Source: Culex pipiens pallens (Eukaryota; Arthropoda; Insecta; Diptera; Culicidae). From it: a stretch of DNA of 64,000 nucleotides. Numbering within the stretch: the stretch's first letter is position 1; each line of letters opens with the position of its first letter. This document shows positions 29,900 to 42,724 of this stretch, piece after piece. The DNA lies in assembly GCF_016801865.2 (NCBI RefSeq), contig NC_068938.1, positions 90,420,221 to 90,484,220 on the forward strand, in the 5' to 3' direction. The notes below the pieces were generated by a model. It searched no databases and was not told the DNA's origin. It saw only the letters and a program-made list of their open reading frames with translations. A program made the position numbers and the translations under genes.

Positions 29900-31830
29900 C
29901 AAAAAAGATCTAAAAAAGATACTTATGATGCACCCGTGCAATTTGCCTCAAACAACAAGAATCCAGGTCATGGTTGATAACTTTAACGCATGTACGCATA
30001 AAACGGGTTAAGTCTGCCATCCGGTCCTTCATGATTACCAGTTGTCTCCGTCTGATGACTGTGACCCACTCAAAACCCTGTGTTATGGAAGACAAAGGCC
30101 CGTTCGAAAGGCGCAAAGTCTAATTTGATTATGATGATCAGCCGCGTACAAGAGCCTTCGTCGCACTTTATTAGTCACCACCTTAAAACAAACGATCATT
30201 TGTAGGCTCCAAGTCATGTGTCAATATTAAACGTCTATATTTGCCATTCAAAACGGGGATCCGCACACACGGGGGGATGTTCAGAAGGTGCCTTCTTTGG
30301 TTCTTTGTTATCTTGGACATGATGACTGAACCAAATGAGTACTTTTGAAGGGGTGATGATTGACATCGCCTTGGGACTGGGAGGCACTTCGGAGCCCACA
30401 CACACATCCCGTACAAGGTGCGTCGTGTGCTGGGACTCCTAATTATGGTCCCGGCAAAGATTCGAAGCATTCCTCGCGGGACGATCGTGGCTCAAACAGG
30501 AAACCGGGCAAGGTCACGTGGGACATGCCGCAAGTGCCAAAAGTGCCACATGGCTCAGTCTGTAATGGTTGATAATAGTTATTACTGAATAATTGACTCA
30601 ATTACAGACTGTACGGACTGTGCCGAACGTGCGTTTGATCGGTGCGTTTAGCGGTTCAGGTTCAGTGAAGTTCCGTACGGAGGAAATCGTCGATTGATTG
30701 ATCGCGCGAAAATGCTAATAGCTGAGCGCATCGTTCAAATTCTCCACTTTTATACTTCACCCGAGAGATAAGCTTTGCGTTGGAGAAAGTTTATGGTGCT
30801 TTAATAATTATTATAATAAGTAAAACATTTAACTATGGACGTGTTTGATCTATTTGAAGAAGAAAAACTGTGCAAGGCAACTCTTTTCTTTTATCTTTGG
30901 TTTACAATTCAATCGGAGTATGTTACTAAATTGTACATTTTATGTTCCACACATGAGTACCACCACTTAAGCCAATTATACTGCCATAGTGTTTTGCAAA
31001 CTTCCATTTCCTCGAGTTTGCATTGTCCTTAGCTCAGCACCCATGGTAAAGACAACCCTTTGTGAACCAGTTTCCCACCCTACTTCCGTTGTTAAAGATT
31101 TGCCTCCAGTCTGCACTCAGCTGCGTAGCACCGCCATGTAAACATTGAATTTCCCAACTCCGGTACAAGGCCACAACGGTGAGTGCGTGGAAAATTCAAA
31201 CACTATTGACTCCGCCACTGGAGACCGCCAGAACTGGCTACCGGACCACCCCGGCAAGGTGTTTATCAACTATGCCCTCACCCCCACCGGGGGGTGGCGC
31301 GATAATTTAATTTTTGAAATAATTGAAAAAGTGCACCCCTCGACAATTACTACCCCCCACGTGGGGCCTGACCACGTAACAAACCGCCACCCAGGTCCAA
31401 TGGCCGCAGGGTGCCAGAAAGGCGCGCAACTGGGTTAGACTGATGGCAACACTGTCGGCCGGCCACTGTGGTAAGTGAGGAAGTGTCGAACCGTTTTACG
31501 GTGCTCTTTTTGATGCGGCCACCTTGTAACGTGTGGACGGACCACTGTTAACCGGGGTGGCTTTGGGGGTCTGATCGAATTTGAATCAGAGTTAACATAC
31601 CCGGTTTGTTGACGCTCAAATTTGAAGTATTTTTTGAAATGAAAATGACCCTATTTATCAATGCTACCCTGAATTACGGTCGAGTTGGTCAGCAGCGGCG
31701 TCGGAATGGGTGGACTCTTTTGCAAGCTTGCATCATCAACTTCCCGATGCGACCGTGTTGCTCCAGTATTGTGTACATTATTGCATGCAATTATTTACAT
31801 AGTTGAGGGAAAGTGATGTCTAGTTCGTGC
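29900..31830. other. Apparently unique block, no gene assigned
   Basis: Higher GC than its surroundings and free of the repeat families seen elsewhere. Open frames at 30183-30470 (minus) and 31145-31438 (plus) have no recognisable domain. Regulatory sequence or exons of an unseen gene are possible. Confidence 0.4.
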
Positions 31831-32235
31831 GCTCGGTGGAGTACAGAAGTTCTTTGATTATATTTTTTAACTCCCAATTTGTTTGGTTTTCAAAAACTGT
31901 TATTAGTTACTTTAGATCGGTATTTGAATTGGTGAAAGCTAACAGAAAAGAAAACAAAGGAAAACAAACAAGTCTCGAGTTAGTTTTCAAAAGGTTCCAA
32001 GCGCCATTTGTAAATAAAGCCGTTTTTCGATTCGTTCTCGATCAATTTACGAATAATCAAGTTCAAAAATGCTTTGAATAATACAAAGCATTTCATGTGA
32101 ACGTTCTTCAAATGCTCTTTATTAAAAAACAATGAAAATTGAATTTGCTTCAGAGAAAATATAAAATAAGTTTCGGAGGTCGCGAGGGCTTTTACAACGT
32201 ATTGCAAACTAATCAGAGAAGTACAAACTTATACT

Positions 32236-32452
32236 TTTTACCGAATTCGGTAAAGTTTACCGAATTTAGAACTGCTGAACAGTTCTGTAAACTGAAAACT
32301 ACCGAATTCGGTAAAAACTTACCGAAATTCGGTAATGAAGTTCATTATTGTTCATCGTACAACCGATTTTCGGTAAAAATTTGTTCATTTTGACAGATGG
32401 TTAACCGATCTAAACTTTACCGATTTTTCAACTACCGAATTCGGTAAAAAAA
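32236..32452. mobile_element. MITE family with TACCGAATTCGGTA motifs, copy 2
   Basis: At least four ACCGAATTCGGTAA words, GAACTGCTGAACAGTTC in the middle, and inverted similarity to 5398-5555. Confidence 0.65.
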
Positions 32453-32529
32453 TCTAAGTATGTATTGTAATGTAATTGAAAAATTGGCAAATTATTTTTA
32501 GAGTGTAACTATTTTTTTTTCTTAAGAAG

Positions 32530-32695
32530 TCCTAATCAATGTATATAATTTTGCCGAAGACACCAAATCGATCAGAAAATCCGTTTTCAAGAAACATATT
32601 TTTGAATATTTGATTTTGTATGGACAGCTCCCAACATTGTATGAAAATTTGTATGGACAAACTGAGGATGCAAAATGTATTCTATGGTCATGGGA
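32530..32695. mobile_element. GAGCAATTC foldback family, fragment
   Basis: Contains GCCGAAGACACCAAATCGAT, ATTTTGTATGGACAGCTCCC and ATGCAAAATG blocks of the family. It abuts family D at about 32700. Confidence 0.6.
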
Positions 32696-32699
32696 AAAG

Positions 32700-33690
32700 T
32701 AGGGTAAATATACCCATTTTCATCACTCTACCAACTCACACGAAATCGGGAAAAGTTGCCCCGACCCCTCTTCAATAATTTGCAGCCTGAAACGGTGATG
32801 AGATAGAAATTTGGTTTCTAAGGGACTTTCATGTAAAATTAGACGCCCGATTTGATGGCGTACTCAGAATTCCGAAAAAACGTATTTTTCATCGAAAAAA
32901 AAACACTAAAAAAGTTTTAAACAATCTGCCATTTTCCGTTACTTAAATTTTTTTGGAACATGCCATTTTATGGGAAAATTATTGTACTTTTTGAATCTAC
33001 ATTGACCCAGAAGGGTAATTTTTTCATTTAGAATAACATTTTTCATTTTAAAAATTTCGTGTTTTCTCTAACTTTGCAGGGTTATTTTTTAGAGTGTAAC
33101 AAAGTTCTACAAAGTTGTAAAACAGGCAATTTCAAATATTTAGATTTAAAAAACATAAGGGGTTTGCTCATAAACATCACGAGTTATCTCGATTTTACGA
33201 AAAAAAGTTTTGAAAATATACTTTTTGCGTTTCTCTTTGTTCCGTCGTCCGTGTCTGTCGCGGGTGACCGTGAATGTCCAACGATGACCAACTTTTTCAA
33301 AAAAATAAAAAAATAATAATAACAGTTGAATAACGGAAAATGGCAGAGTTTTTAATACTTGTTTAGTTGTTTTTTTTTTCGATGAAAAATACGTTTTTTC
33401 GGAATTCTGAGTACGCCATTAAATCGGGCGTCTATTTTTACATATAAGTCCCTTTGACACCAAATTTCTATCTCATCACCGTTTCAGGCTGTAAATTATT
33501 GAAAAACACCTCTTTTTTCGCATGTTCAAAAATGGAAAGGGTCGTAGCATCCCTCCGTCACGAGATATCAAATAACGGACCTCAGATTCGTGATCAGGGA
33601 CAAAAATTACCCCTTAGGACAAAGCTTTACGCAAATCGAAGAAGGGTCGGGGCAACTGCTGGTGAGTTGGCGGAGAATTACCCACTAAGC
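32700..33690. mobile_element. Repeat family D (GGGTAATTC foldback), copy 2
   Basis: The left arm (AGTTGCCCCGACCCCTC ... GGCGTACTCAGAATTCC) is the inverted form of the right arm (GGAATTCTGAGTACGCC ... GGGTCGGGGCAACTGCTG). Arms of roughly 200 bp surround a central region with GTCGTCCGTGTCTGTCGCGG. Confidence 0.75.
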
Positions 33691-34501
33691 TTTTCAACAT
33701 ATTCTCGTCACTTTTGCAGTTTGTCGCTAATCAAACATTATTTTCAGATACATCAACAAACGAGAGTTGCTTGCTAACTTTTATTTGAGCTATTTATTAC
33801 TTTGAAATTGACAAAACAAAAAAATCTGAAAGCTGTAGTTCATGATCAAAGTTCTGATAAGCCAGTAAAAATGAACCGAGAAAGGGTATATTTCCTATAC
33901 ACACTAAGTTTCATCCCAATCAAAAAATACAAATATTTTATTTCCAAACAATATGATCATTCTTGGAAGAATTGCTTTGTAGAGGGTTACATTAATTGAT
34001 TTATTTTCTTTTTGATTTTTAATATTTTATTTTTCTTAGCCTTAAAACTGTCGTCAAGAAACCATAAAAGCTTTGGGAAACGAATTATTTAAGCATCATT
34101 ATATTGTTAAATTAATCAGATGAAAAAAAAACTTGGGCAAACATTTATTTCGTTTTTAGAAAATGTTGAAGTTCCTGCCCGCATTCAAATAGAGACAACA
34201 TTTTTATTTTTTCAAGCCCTCCCCCAATTATGCTCGTCACCAAACCACCCCAAGTGTAAGTGCGCGGTCCCAGAAATTGGGCCTACTCGTGCGGAAACAT
34301 TAATCGTTTGCCAACCCCAGCGACTAATCAACCGGGTTGTTTTGGCCAGGAAAACGTCGTAGGTCTGCGTAACTGGTTCACTTCTTCTTCTAGTCTAGTT
34401 GCGTAACGCATCACCACCAGCAGTGCGCTGGGACAACGCGTACTTGTACTAACTCCAACGATTAGACGCCAGGTTCATGAAGCTTTCGCGCTGGTTCAGC
34501 T

Positions 34502-34716
34502 GCACAGAAAAAAAATCATGGTAATATTACATCTGGGAAGGGGTACATCTTTTATGTCAGAAAAAAGGTGTAATTTTACCTCTGGAAATGTGTAATTTTA
34601 CCACTTTTCTGGTGTAATGTCACTTTTTCAGTCTAAATTGAGGTAATATTACATCATAAAAGTGGTAATATTCAACCTTCCAAAATTAAAGCTTACATTA
34701 TTTTTTTCTGTGTGGG
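34502..34716. mobile_element. MITE CACAGAAAAAAAATCATGG, intact copy
   Basis: Left end CACAGAAAAAAAATCATGG and right end ATTATTTTTTTCTGTG are inverted. The interior has repeated GTAATATTAC/GTAATTTTAC words. This copy gives the empty site for the insertion in 35891-36521. Confidence 0.75.
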
Positions 34717-35156
34717 CAAGGAAATGCAGTCCACTTTTTTCCGACTTCGTCGTCGTCGTGTCAAACGAAACCAGGTCCAGTGTGGAACACACCACCAGCC
34801 AGACATTGGTGGCCCATATGGCTCAACAGACAAAACGTTAGTTTTTTTTCAAGTTGGGTACTAAACTAGGTGTATACACCGCGTGTAGTTTTTCCGTTCC
34901 TCTTATTAGTTAAGCCCCATTGCTTGTCGTGGTCGTAATCGTAATAGCAAAATCGGGCCCCGGCAAAATGTATGTTTAGTACCGGCGGCTGGACTATGTT
35001 GTAGTACGTTTTGTACACTGGTGTGTGGTTACGAACAACTTTTCCGTTTGACTTGCCTGGGCCCAGCAGTGATCAGTGGAAAGTTTTCCTCCCAGAACGA
35101 GTTTTCCTCATCAATTGTGTGAGTGTGAGATTGTCGCCGGATACCGGTTATGAACC

Positions 35157-35343
35157 TACACGGAGAAAAAAGAGTTCCTAAAATCGTGAACAAGCGTTCA
35201 TGAAAATGGGAACCACGAACAAAGTGTTCAAATTTCATGGTACGTTTTTCAAAATCGTACCATGGGATTTGAACACTTTGTTCGAGGTTCCCATTTTCAT
35301 GAACGCTTGTTCACGATTTTGGGAACTCTTTTTTCTCCGTGTA
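35157..35343. mobile_element. 187-bp hairpin MITE, copy 1
   Basis: TACACGGAGAAAAAAGAGTT at the left pairs with AACTCTTTTTTCTCCGTGTA at the right; the arms continue almost to the centre. TA flanks suggest a Tc1/mariner-type source. Confidence 0.9.
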
Positions 35344-35689
35344 CGTCGTCGGCGTCACTGAAAGCTCATCTAGGAAAGCTCTCTTGAGCATATTGCAAGC
35401 GGCTATTGACGTGCGGGGTATAATCATTTAATTTTTCACGGCACGTTGGCCCGTCGATGACGGCATCGGGCGCGATTGAAAGGGAAAACTGGTTCAATCG
35501 CGAAGAGGTGTTGGCGTGCTTCCTAGAAGAGCGGTTTCCGTCTGGGTTGCAGAAATGTATACCCGTGATTGAATGATTCCTTCTTTCACCCGAAGAAGGG
35601 TGGCTGAAATTAAAGGCTGTGCAAATTTCATTGCCATTTAAATCCAGAGCTAACATTTATTCAATAATTGTTGAATGAACGATTTTTAA

Positions 35690-35876
35690 TACACGGAGAA
35701 AAAAGAGTTCCCAAAATCGTGAACAAGCGTTCATGAAAATAGGAACCACGAACAAAGTGTTCAAATCTCATGGTACGATTTCGAAAAACGTACCATGGAA
35801 TTTGAACACTTTGTTCGTGGTTCCCATTTTCATGAACGCTTGTTCACGATTTTATGAACTCTTTTTTCTCCGTGTA
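35690..35876. mobile_element. 187-bp hairpin MITE, copy 2
   Basis: Same length and ends as 35157-35343, 350 bp away, with a few substitutions. Confidence 0.9.
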
Positions 35877-35890
35877 GGATTAACTTTTCT

Positions 35891-36521
35891 ACACAGAAAA
35901 AAAATCATGGTAATATTACATCTGGGAAGGGGTACGTACATCTTTTATGTCAGAAAAAAGGTGTAATTTAAAAAAAAAACAGGCAATTTCAAATATTTAG
36001 ATTTAAAAAACATAAGGGGTTTGCTCATAAACATCACGAGTTATCTCGATTTTACGAAAAAAAGTTTTGAAAAGATACTTTTTGCGTTTCTCTTTGTTCC
36101 GTCGTCCGTGTCTGTCGCGGGTGACCGTGAATGTCCAACGATGACCAACTTTTTCAAAAAAATAAAAAAATAATAATAACAGTTGAATAACGGAAAATGG
36201 CAGAGTTTTTAATACTTGTTTAGTTGTTTTTTTTTTCGATGAAAAATACGTTTTTTCGGAATTCTGAGTACGCCATTAAATCGGGCGTCTATTTTTACAT
36301 ATAAGTCCCTTTGACACCAAATTTCTATCTCATCACCGTTTCAGGCTGTAAATTATTGCCTAATTATTGTAATGTTACCTCTGGAAATGTGTAATTTTAC
36401 CACTTTTCTGGTGTAATGTCACTTTTTCAGTCTAAATTGAGGTAAAATTACATCATAAAAGAGGTAATATTCAACCATCAAAAATTACAGCTTCCAAATT
36501 TACATTATTTTTTTCTGTGTA
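35891..36521. mobile_element. MITE CACAGAAAAAAAATCATGG interrupted by a family D segment
   Basis: Outer parts match 34502-34716. Between GGTGTAATTT and GTAATGTTACCTCTGG lies about 380 bp (35975-36357) that is almost identical to 33119-33499. Confidence 0.85.
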
Positions 36522-36599
36522 CTTTTATTTAGGAAATAAAATTATGGCGAAAAGTATTTGAGAAATTCTCTAAAATTTGGCATTTTTTCCAGATTTTCA

Positions 36600-37620
36600 C
36601 ATTTTTTCACGTTTTCCATACATTCTCTATGTCAATGAAGCTTTGTTGCATCATTTGTTTCTCCGTATAAGGTTCCATACGATTCTGCGGGCAGGTCAAA
36701 CAAAATGGGCCTGTGAAGGGGTTTTTTGATCGATTTGTTGTCTTCAGCAAAGTTGTAGGTTATGATGAGGTAGCACTCTAGGGACTCTTCAGAAAAAAGG
36801 TAAAAGGGAAAAACGGTTGCACTGATAACAAAATACTTTCGAAAAGTAAAGGAAATTCCACACATTTTACATTGTTGCTGAGAAACAGCCTCTTAAAATT
36901 AAAATGTGGTGAAATTAGTTTTTCTAAGTTTCATTGAACTAACCCTTAAACTCGGAAACTTATTACTCAATGTTTAAAAATTGAAACTTAAGGAAAATTT
37001 CCTGCACTTTTCGTTAGAAATAATTTAGATAATTTTTAGAACCAAGTGTAACTATTTGAAAGGACAAAAAACTTTTTTTACATTTTCATAAGCTAAACAG
37101 GATTTCTTAATTTCGAATCCATTTTTGAAAATAAGATCATAACAGATAATTTCACAAAAGTTTCATTTTTCAATTTTGAAAATCGAACCAATAGTTTCCA
37201 AGACATCGCGAGTTGATATGAGGGCAAATTCAATTGCACTGAGAAAAACTCGTTTTTCACCATATTTTAACTTTAAGACCTCAGCAACAATGTCAAAAAA
37301 GAAACATTTAGAATATTTTCTTAGTTATTTAACAATATGATTTGCATGGGTTAAATATTTTTAAATTACCAAAAAACTGAACATTTTTCGATAAAAACCT
37401 TCAAATGCCTATCACTTAAAAAGGGTAAACTTTATAAAAAAATGTAATTTTCAATTGCAAATTTGATTTTGCGTCTAAAAATGAAATTTTGTTTGGCAAT
37501 TTAAGATTTTTTAAAAATGTCATATCTCCATCTAAAAAATATTTTTTAAATTTACTTTGACAACATTAAAATGTCTTTAAAAAAACATATTTCCGGTGCC
37601 TTAAATTTTCTCAAAACAAT
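36600..37620. mobile_element. GAGCAATTC foldback family, diverged copy
   Basis: Contains TTTGATCGATTTGTTGTC, CAGCAAAGTTGTAGGTTATG and later blocks resembling 57.0-57.4 kb. Termini are eroded. Confidence 0.55.
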
Positions 37621-37670
37621 ATTCCTCCAGTACCAAATTTTGCACCACCATAAACTCTAGCGTAAAAAAA

Positions 37671-38090
37671 CATTTTTGCAATTCCGTCGTAAAACTTCTT
37701 ACTTTTCTTGTTATACTCGAACATCGAAACTGCCTACTCTCTACAAAAAATAACAGATTGGAAGATTAATAACTTTCAATTACAGTGTTGAACAGTTCTA
37801 CTTTTAAGCACTGAAAAAGTTTCTTAAAAATTGAACTTTTCATCACTAGAGCCTAAAAGTAACATTTTTCAATATTTTTTTATTTGGTCGGTAATATTAC
37901 TTAACACTGTTTGACCTAAAATTCCATTCAATAAGCGTTTTTCGGAATTGCTTATTGTTGTAAACAACTCGTTGCAAAACTTGTTTTTTTTTTCAGCACT
38001 CGTTTTATTTATCCAACTTAGATAACCTTGTTTTATAAATGATTTATAAGTCAAATGTCCAAGTATTCTGTCAATTCACCGTTCAAATCA
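37671..38090. mobile_element. Repeat family C, copy 3 (diverged)
   Basis: Begins TTTTTGCAATTCCGTCGTAA and keeps the CAGCACTCGTTTTATTTATCC segment with substitutions. A further left-end fragment is at 38209-38275. Confidence 0.65.
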
Positions 38091-38279
38091 AAATAATGTT
38101 GAAAAGAATTACTTTTCAAAACAAGTGCTTATAAGTTTAACCTTGCAGCATCCATTTCAGTGCTGAAAAATAGCACTTTTCAGCATTTGTTTGTTATCAA
38201 ACAGTACTTTTTGCAATTCCGTCGTGAAACTACTACCTTTTCCTGTCATTCTTGAACGATGAAAAAGCCTAAAAAACTA

Positions 38280-38560
38280 AAAAAATATACAAATTGAATT
38301 AACAAGCCAAGGTCTCAACATTTGAATGCAAAGAGTGTTTTGAAATGCATTTTACACTAAATGAAGTTGTTTTGCAATCATTAGTTTTCAAAAAAAGTAA
38401 GATTTGACGAAAACAAAAAAAATTGCAAAAATAAAACTTTTTGCGACAATAAACATCGAAAAACATGCTTAAAACGATTTTAAACGCAGGGGAATGCATT
38501 TAAAATCAATTTCCTCTGATTGCACTTAAATTTCCATTGAAATTTTGAAGTTTTTTGAAA
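38280..38560. mobile_element. Poly-G/GGCCGTTGCAA foldback family, internal part
   Basis: TTTTGCAATCATTAGTTTTC and GATTGCACTTAAATTTCC are shared with 4868-5215. Ends are missing. Confidence 0.55.
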
Positions 38561-38924
38561 AAAAAATAAGAAATTTACCCTATACCTGATATTAATTTGT
38601 TGACATTTTTTTTGATAAATTAAAAATTTGCGGCCATATATAGCCCATATATAGCCTTTTATATTTATTCTTCAAACAGGAGATTTTTCTATAAATCGTT
38701 TGATTGAGTGATGGAGCAATTATTTTTCAAAGTGCTTTTTTTGGTTTTAACATAAAAAAAATATTGTGGGATAAAAAGCAAGAATTTCTTTTTCTTATAC
38801 ATAAATTACTTCCCAAAATTTCAAAAATGTAAAATAATCCCATTTCGGCAGTATTTCAAAAGTGAGTTTAGATTTCTTAAAACCTAATTAGAACTTATTA
38901 TTTAGCTTTTCAAACCTCGGAAAG

Positions 38925-40130
38925 TATCCGCTTGTCGCGCAACATTACATCTCCCATCAAAACATGTTGCACGACGGCTGTTTGGTTTCTTCGACCAACC
39001 CAAATCATTATGCTGCTCTACACCACGTCGCAAGAGAACCTTAGCTCAGCTCACTGCTTATGTTTTATGCTCCCACTCTCCCAACTCTTGCCCGTTTCCC
39101 ATCTCACACGGGAACTCGGTAAGTGGGCGCTTGTAGGCACCTTAGCTCGCAAACTTTAGGTTTTATCCAACTCTTCGCCGGACTGTGGATTAATCCACAG
39201 CTGAGAACAACCACCGTTGAACTGCGGGCGCTCGCAAGCCGACTTAACGCTCTGCTCGCTCGCTCTCTCTCGCGCGCGAGCGATACTTTCCAGTTGTTTA
39301 TACTGAGTTGTTTGGCTTGGTCGGCTTGAGCTCCAGCTTTGCCCGGATCAACGCCGCGAACCCCTCGGCAAGTATTGCGCTGACTCTCGAGCCAGACGCA
39401 CGTGTTTTGTCCGCGGTGGTGCCTCTTTATTAGAATTCTTGCTTGTTAGTGTTCTCGGTTGGTCGTTAACTTCGAAGTAGGGCTTCTTTCGGGTCGTGTT
39501 AGTCCAAGTGTCCAAGTTGGGATCGTCCAGCCTGGTATCGGTACAGATAAACAGGGTGTGTTTACGCTCGAGCATTTCTCGACAAAAAACGAGTCCAGTT
39601 GCAGTCTGTTGAGTCGCTTGCTCAACCCTGTTGAAGTGTTTTATCGTTGCACAGCTGCGAAAGTACTGCGCCGATATCGTGGGCTGTTATCTCACTCTAT
39701 CCAGTGCACCACAAAATAAAAACAACAACATAGTGATAGCAACTCTTGCAGAGTGTGCAAAAATAGAAGGATCGCGCGCGCGACTAAACGAAAGTGGTTG
39801 CGAGTGAGCGTCTGCGAGTTTCGTTTGAAACGAGAAGAAAAAGATCGCGCCAACGAAAGTGGTGCTGTTGTGAACAGCGTTCAAGGGTTCCAAACACCGA
39901 AGGAAGTGTCCCCTTAGCATCGCCGGGGTTGTGTTGTGTGTGACTCGTGTTCAGCGAGTATCAAGAGTTGTCGTCGAGCTCGAGCATCAAGGGTTGTTGA
40001 CCGGAATCTGTGTAGATTTGAATAAATTACACCAGAAGGCGCAGACACAACAGGTCAGTAGGTTTTCGGAGGAAGAGCACGCTTGTGTAGAAGGGTCATC
40101 AGCATTGATCACATTAAAAGTATGACTTGC
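38925..40130 (+). promoter_or_regulatory. CpG-rich island: promoter with non-coding 5' exon, or solo LTR
   Basis: About 1.2 kb with many CpG and GCGCGC words stands out from AT-rich DNA on both sides. Near 39300 TTTATACTGAGTTG, near 39590 GAGTCCAGTTGCAG and near 39700 ATCCAGTGCACC are initiator-like. ACACAACAG|GTCAGTAGG at about 40053 is a possible donor. An alternative is an LTR beginning TGTTGCACGACGG near 38964; no second LTR or primer-binding site is evident. Short frames, such as 39931-40125, carry no known domain. Confidence 0.35.
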
Positions 40131-40359
40131 TGGACAGTTTGTATGAAGAGGCAGAGATAACCCAGAAAGACATGAAAAGCGAGAAACAAGAAAACGACAA
40201 CAAACTGGCGATGGTGTGTTAATTGGATGTTGAATTCAGTTGACGAACGAAAACGGACTCTGGAAGGGGAAATAAAAGGATGAAGATGTGGTATATGATC
40301 GTAAAAAGTTGTGTCAATAAAAAGAAAGCTGAATTTTAAGCAGTACAACAATATTCTTA

Positions 40360-42724
40360 AATTCTTTGTGTCATAAAATTTAAATTCCTAACAATTTTTT
40401 TCAACAAATTTTCACGTTCTCGTCTAATTTTCTTACTAAATACATTTTCACTTCCGTTTTGTGTTCAGTTTTAAACAAAAATATTAATAAAATTTAAAGC
40501 AAAAGAATAATATTTACCTTTCAAATTTCATGGTTGCTAAAAGTCATCAAAATTAATAAATCATGAAAAAAATCCCAAATTTGAAAATTTTAATTGAAAA
40601 AACAATTGTTGACTATTTAACAAACATTGTATTACTTTTTTTTGTATTTTTCATAAAATAGAGCACTTTTGTTTTTTTTTGCTAAAAAGACAAAAAACTA
40701 AAAAAATACTTTCGCAAAAAAAATCATTAATATTTTGCCCATTTTCCATTTTGTGAAATTTTTTGCTCCAAAATTTTGAAAGATTGTGCTTAAAATTTGA
40801 AATTTAAGGTTTTTTTACATCAACATTAAACATTTATTTGCTTTCTTTCCTTTAAGAAAAATGATTTAAATTTCGCAAGAAATATGCTAAACATAAGTTT
40901 TTTTACGTTATTGTTTGTATTCAATAAAATTTTGATGTCCTATAAATTTTGTGGTATTTGCGTTTTTTATGAAGCCGATTCTGCCCTTATGGAAACTATG
41001 CCCGGATCCATCATTTGACCTATTAAGGTAATCTAGAGGCCCTCCAAACAAGTCTTAAAGCTTGTTGAGCTTGAAAACTGTGATGTAATTTTTAGGCCGG
41101 TACGTTATCAAAAGAAATTTTTTAAATTGTTGATAATTCTTGAAAATGATGAATACTATTGAATCGATAAATTCTCACATTTTAACAGGAAACCCAACTG
41201 CATGACTCTAGGTTAATATCTAACCAATTAAAATGATTCTTGTTGAATTTGATCCGGAAGATCTTCAACAAGGTAGATCCAAATTAGATACATTAACGCT
41301 AAGTCACAGGGAAAAAGCATTTTCAACATTTTTCTGTGTTCTTTATAGTTTTTGTCCAGTAAATCAAAATTTTAATGAATGCCAATTAAACAAATACTAA
41401 AAGGACGTTGAAATGCATCGTGAGATGATTGCAATCATTTTTGTTTTCTTTAAATGAATAGGTTGGTGTGTGAAAATGAAATATACTTAAAAATATTTTT
41501 TTTTTGCTGAATTCTCGAGATAGGTAAATTGATATTTATTATGTAACTTAAAGTACATGTATTATTTTGGATCTACAAATTTTGTATTCTCAAAAAATAG
41601 TCTAAACATTCTTGGGTGGAAGGTTTTTTTTATTTTTATTTTTTTTCGTGATCAGGAGATCATTTTGAGTCGTATTTGTTCCACGCTAAAGTTTTCTTCA
41701 CTTGTTTTATGTTTGGTGGTTTTTTATTTTTTTTGTAATTTTATTTGAATTTATCTCAGAAACATATACTAATGTTTCTGATAGTATTTAGCTTATTCTA
41801 CCACCATATATATTAAGCTTCTGCCTTTTTTTCTCACTTTTTATTCACTTTTTTCAAGTTTTGCTAATTTTCCACTTTATTTTGCTATAGAGTTTTTCGT
41901 AGAGGCATAGTCTGGGACATTCAGAAATAACTTATTTTTAATTAAAATATAGACAATGTTGGTAAAACACATTTTTTAAAACATTGGCAGAAAACATGTA
42001 AATTTACTAAACCTAAAATCTTCTTAAGTTTAAATATTTCTTTTTTCAATGTATTTTTTTAAATGATGATTTCAAGTCTCAAAATTTACTAAAGTAAACC
42101 TCAAAATCGACAAATATTTTGTTTTCAACCAAATTTAGTTCTTAAAACGCATTTAAAGTGTATTTAAAAAATAAAAATGTCACGAGCTTGGCATTTTGAG
42201 TATGTCTAAGAATTTGTAAACATGAATACTTCCACTGATTTGATTTTATGCTGTTTTGAAAAAAAAGTATTGAACCAGTAATTTCCCCTACTTCTTTTAG
42301 TTTTTAGGTCTTTCCGTCATACCCTGAACTGGAACCTTTTGCAATTTGTTGCAATTTGTGTGTGTGATTCATTTCTTTAGGCTTAGTGATTTTTCACGCT
42401 AAAAAAATGCATTTTTCACGGGATTCGTGACTCAAAAACACAAAATTTCACGGATACTTCACGAAACGAGAAAAATGTTTAACAAACCGGGAAAATATTA
42501 TCTTAAAATATCATAGAGTTTTGTTAAAACTTATTTTTTTTATATTTATGTTTTAATGTACTACAAAAAAATATCATTACTGAACATTTGTCTCATCAAA
42601 CTTGATTTTTAGACCTTTCTAACAGCTTACTTCAATTAAATAATGTAATCATCCTTCTCTTCGCCTTTTGTGACAATTTGATGATTCCATTTTTTTCTGA
42701 TTTAAATTACTCTTTTTTTTTTTC
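40360..42724. other. AT-rich DNA with repeat family J copy 2
   Basis: 41610-42000 matches 29050-29460 (CAGGAGATCATTTTGAG, CGTAGAGGCATAGTCTGGGA). Elsewhere I see no gene or clear repeat. Confidence 0.5.

Noticed and set aside
38925..39735. Confident LTR call
   Set aside because: TGTTGCACG at the start and CA near the end are suggestive, but no second LTR, primer-binding site or target duplication could be found.
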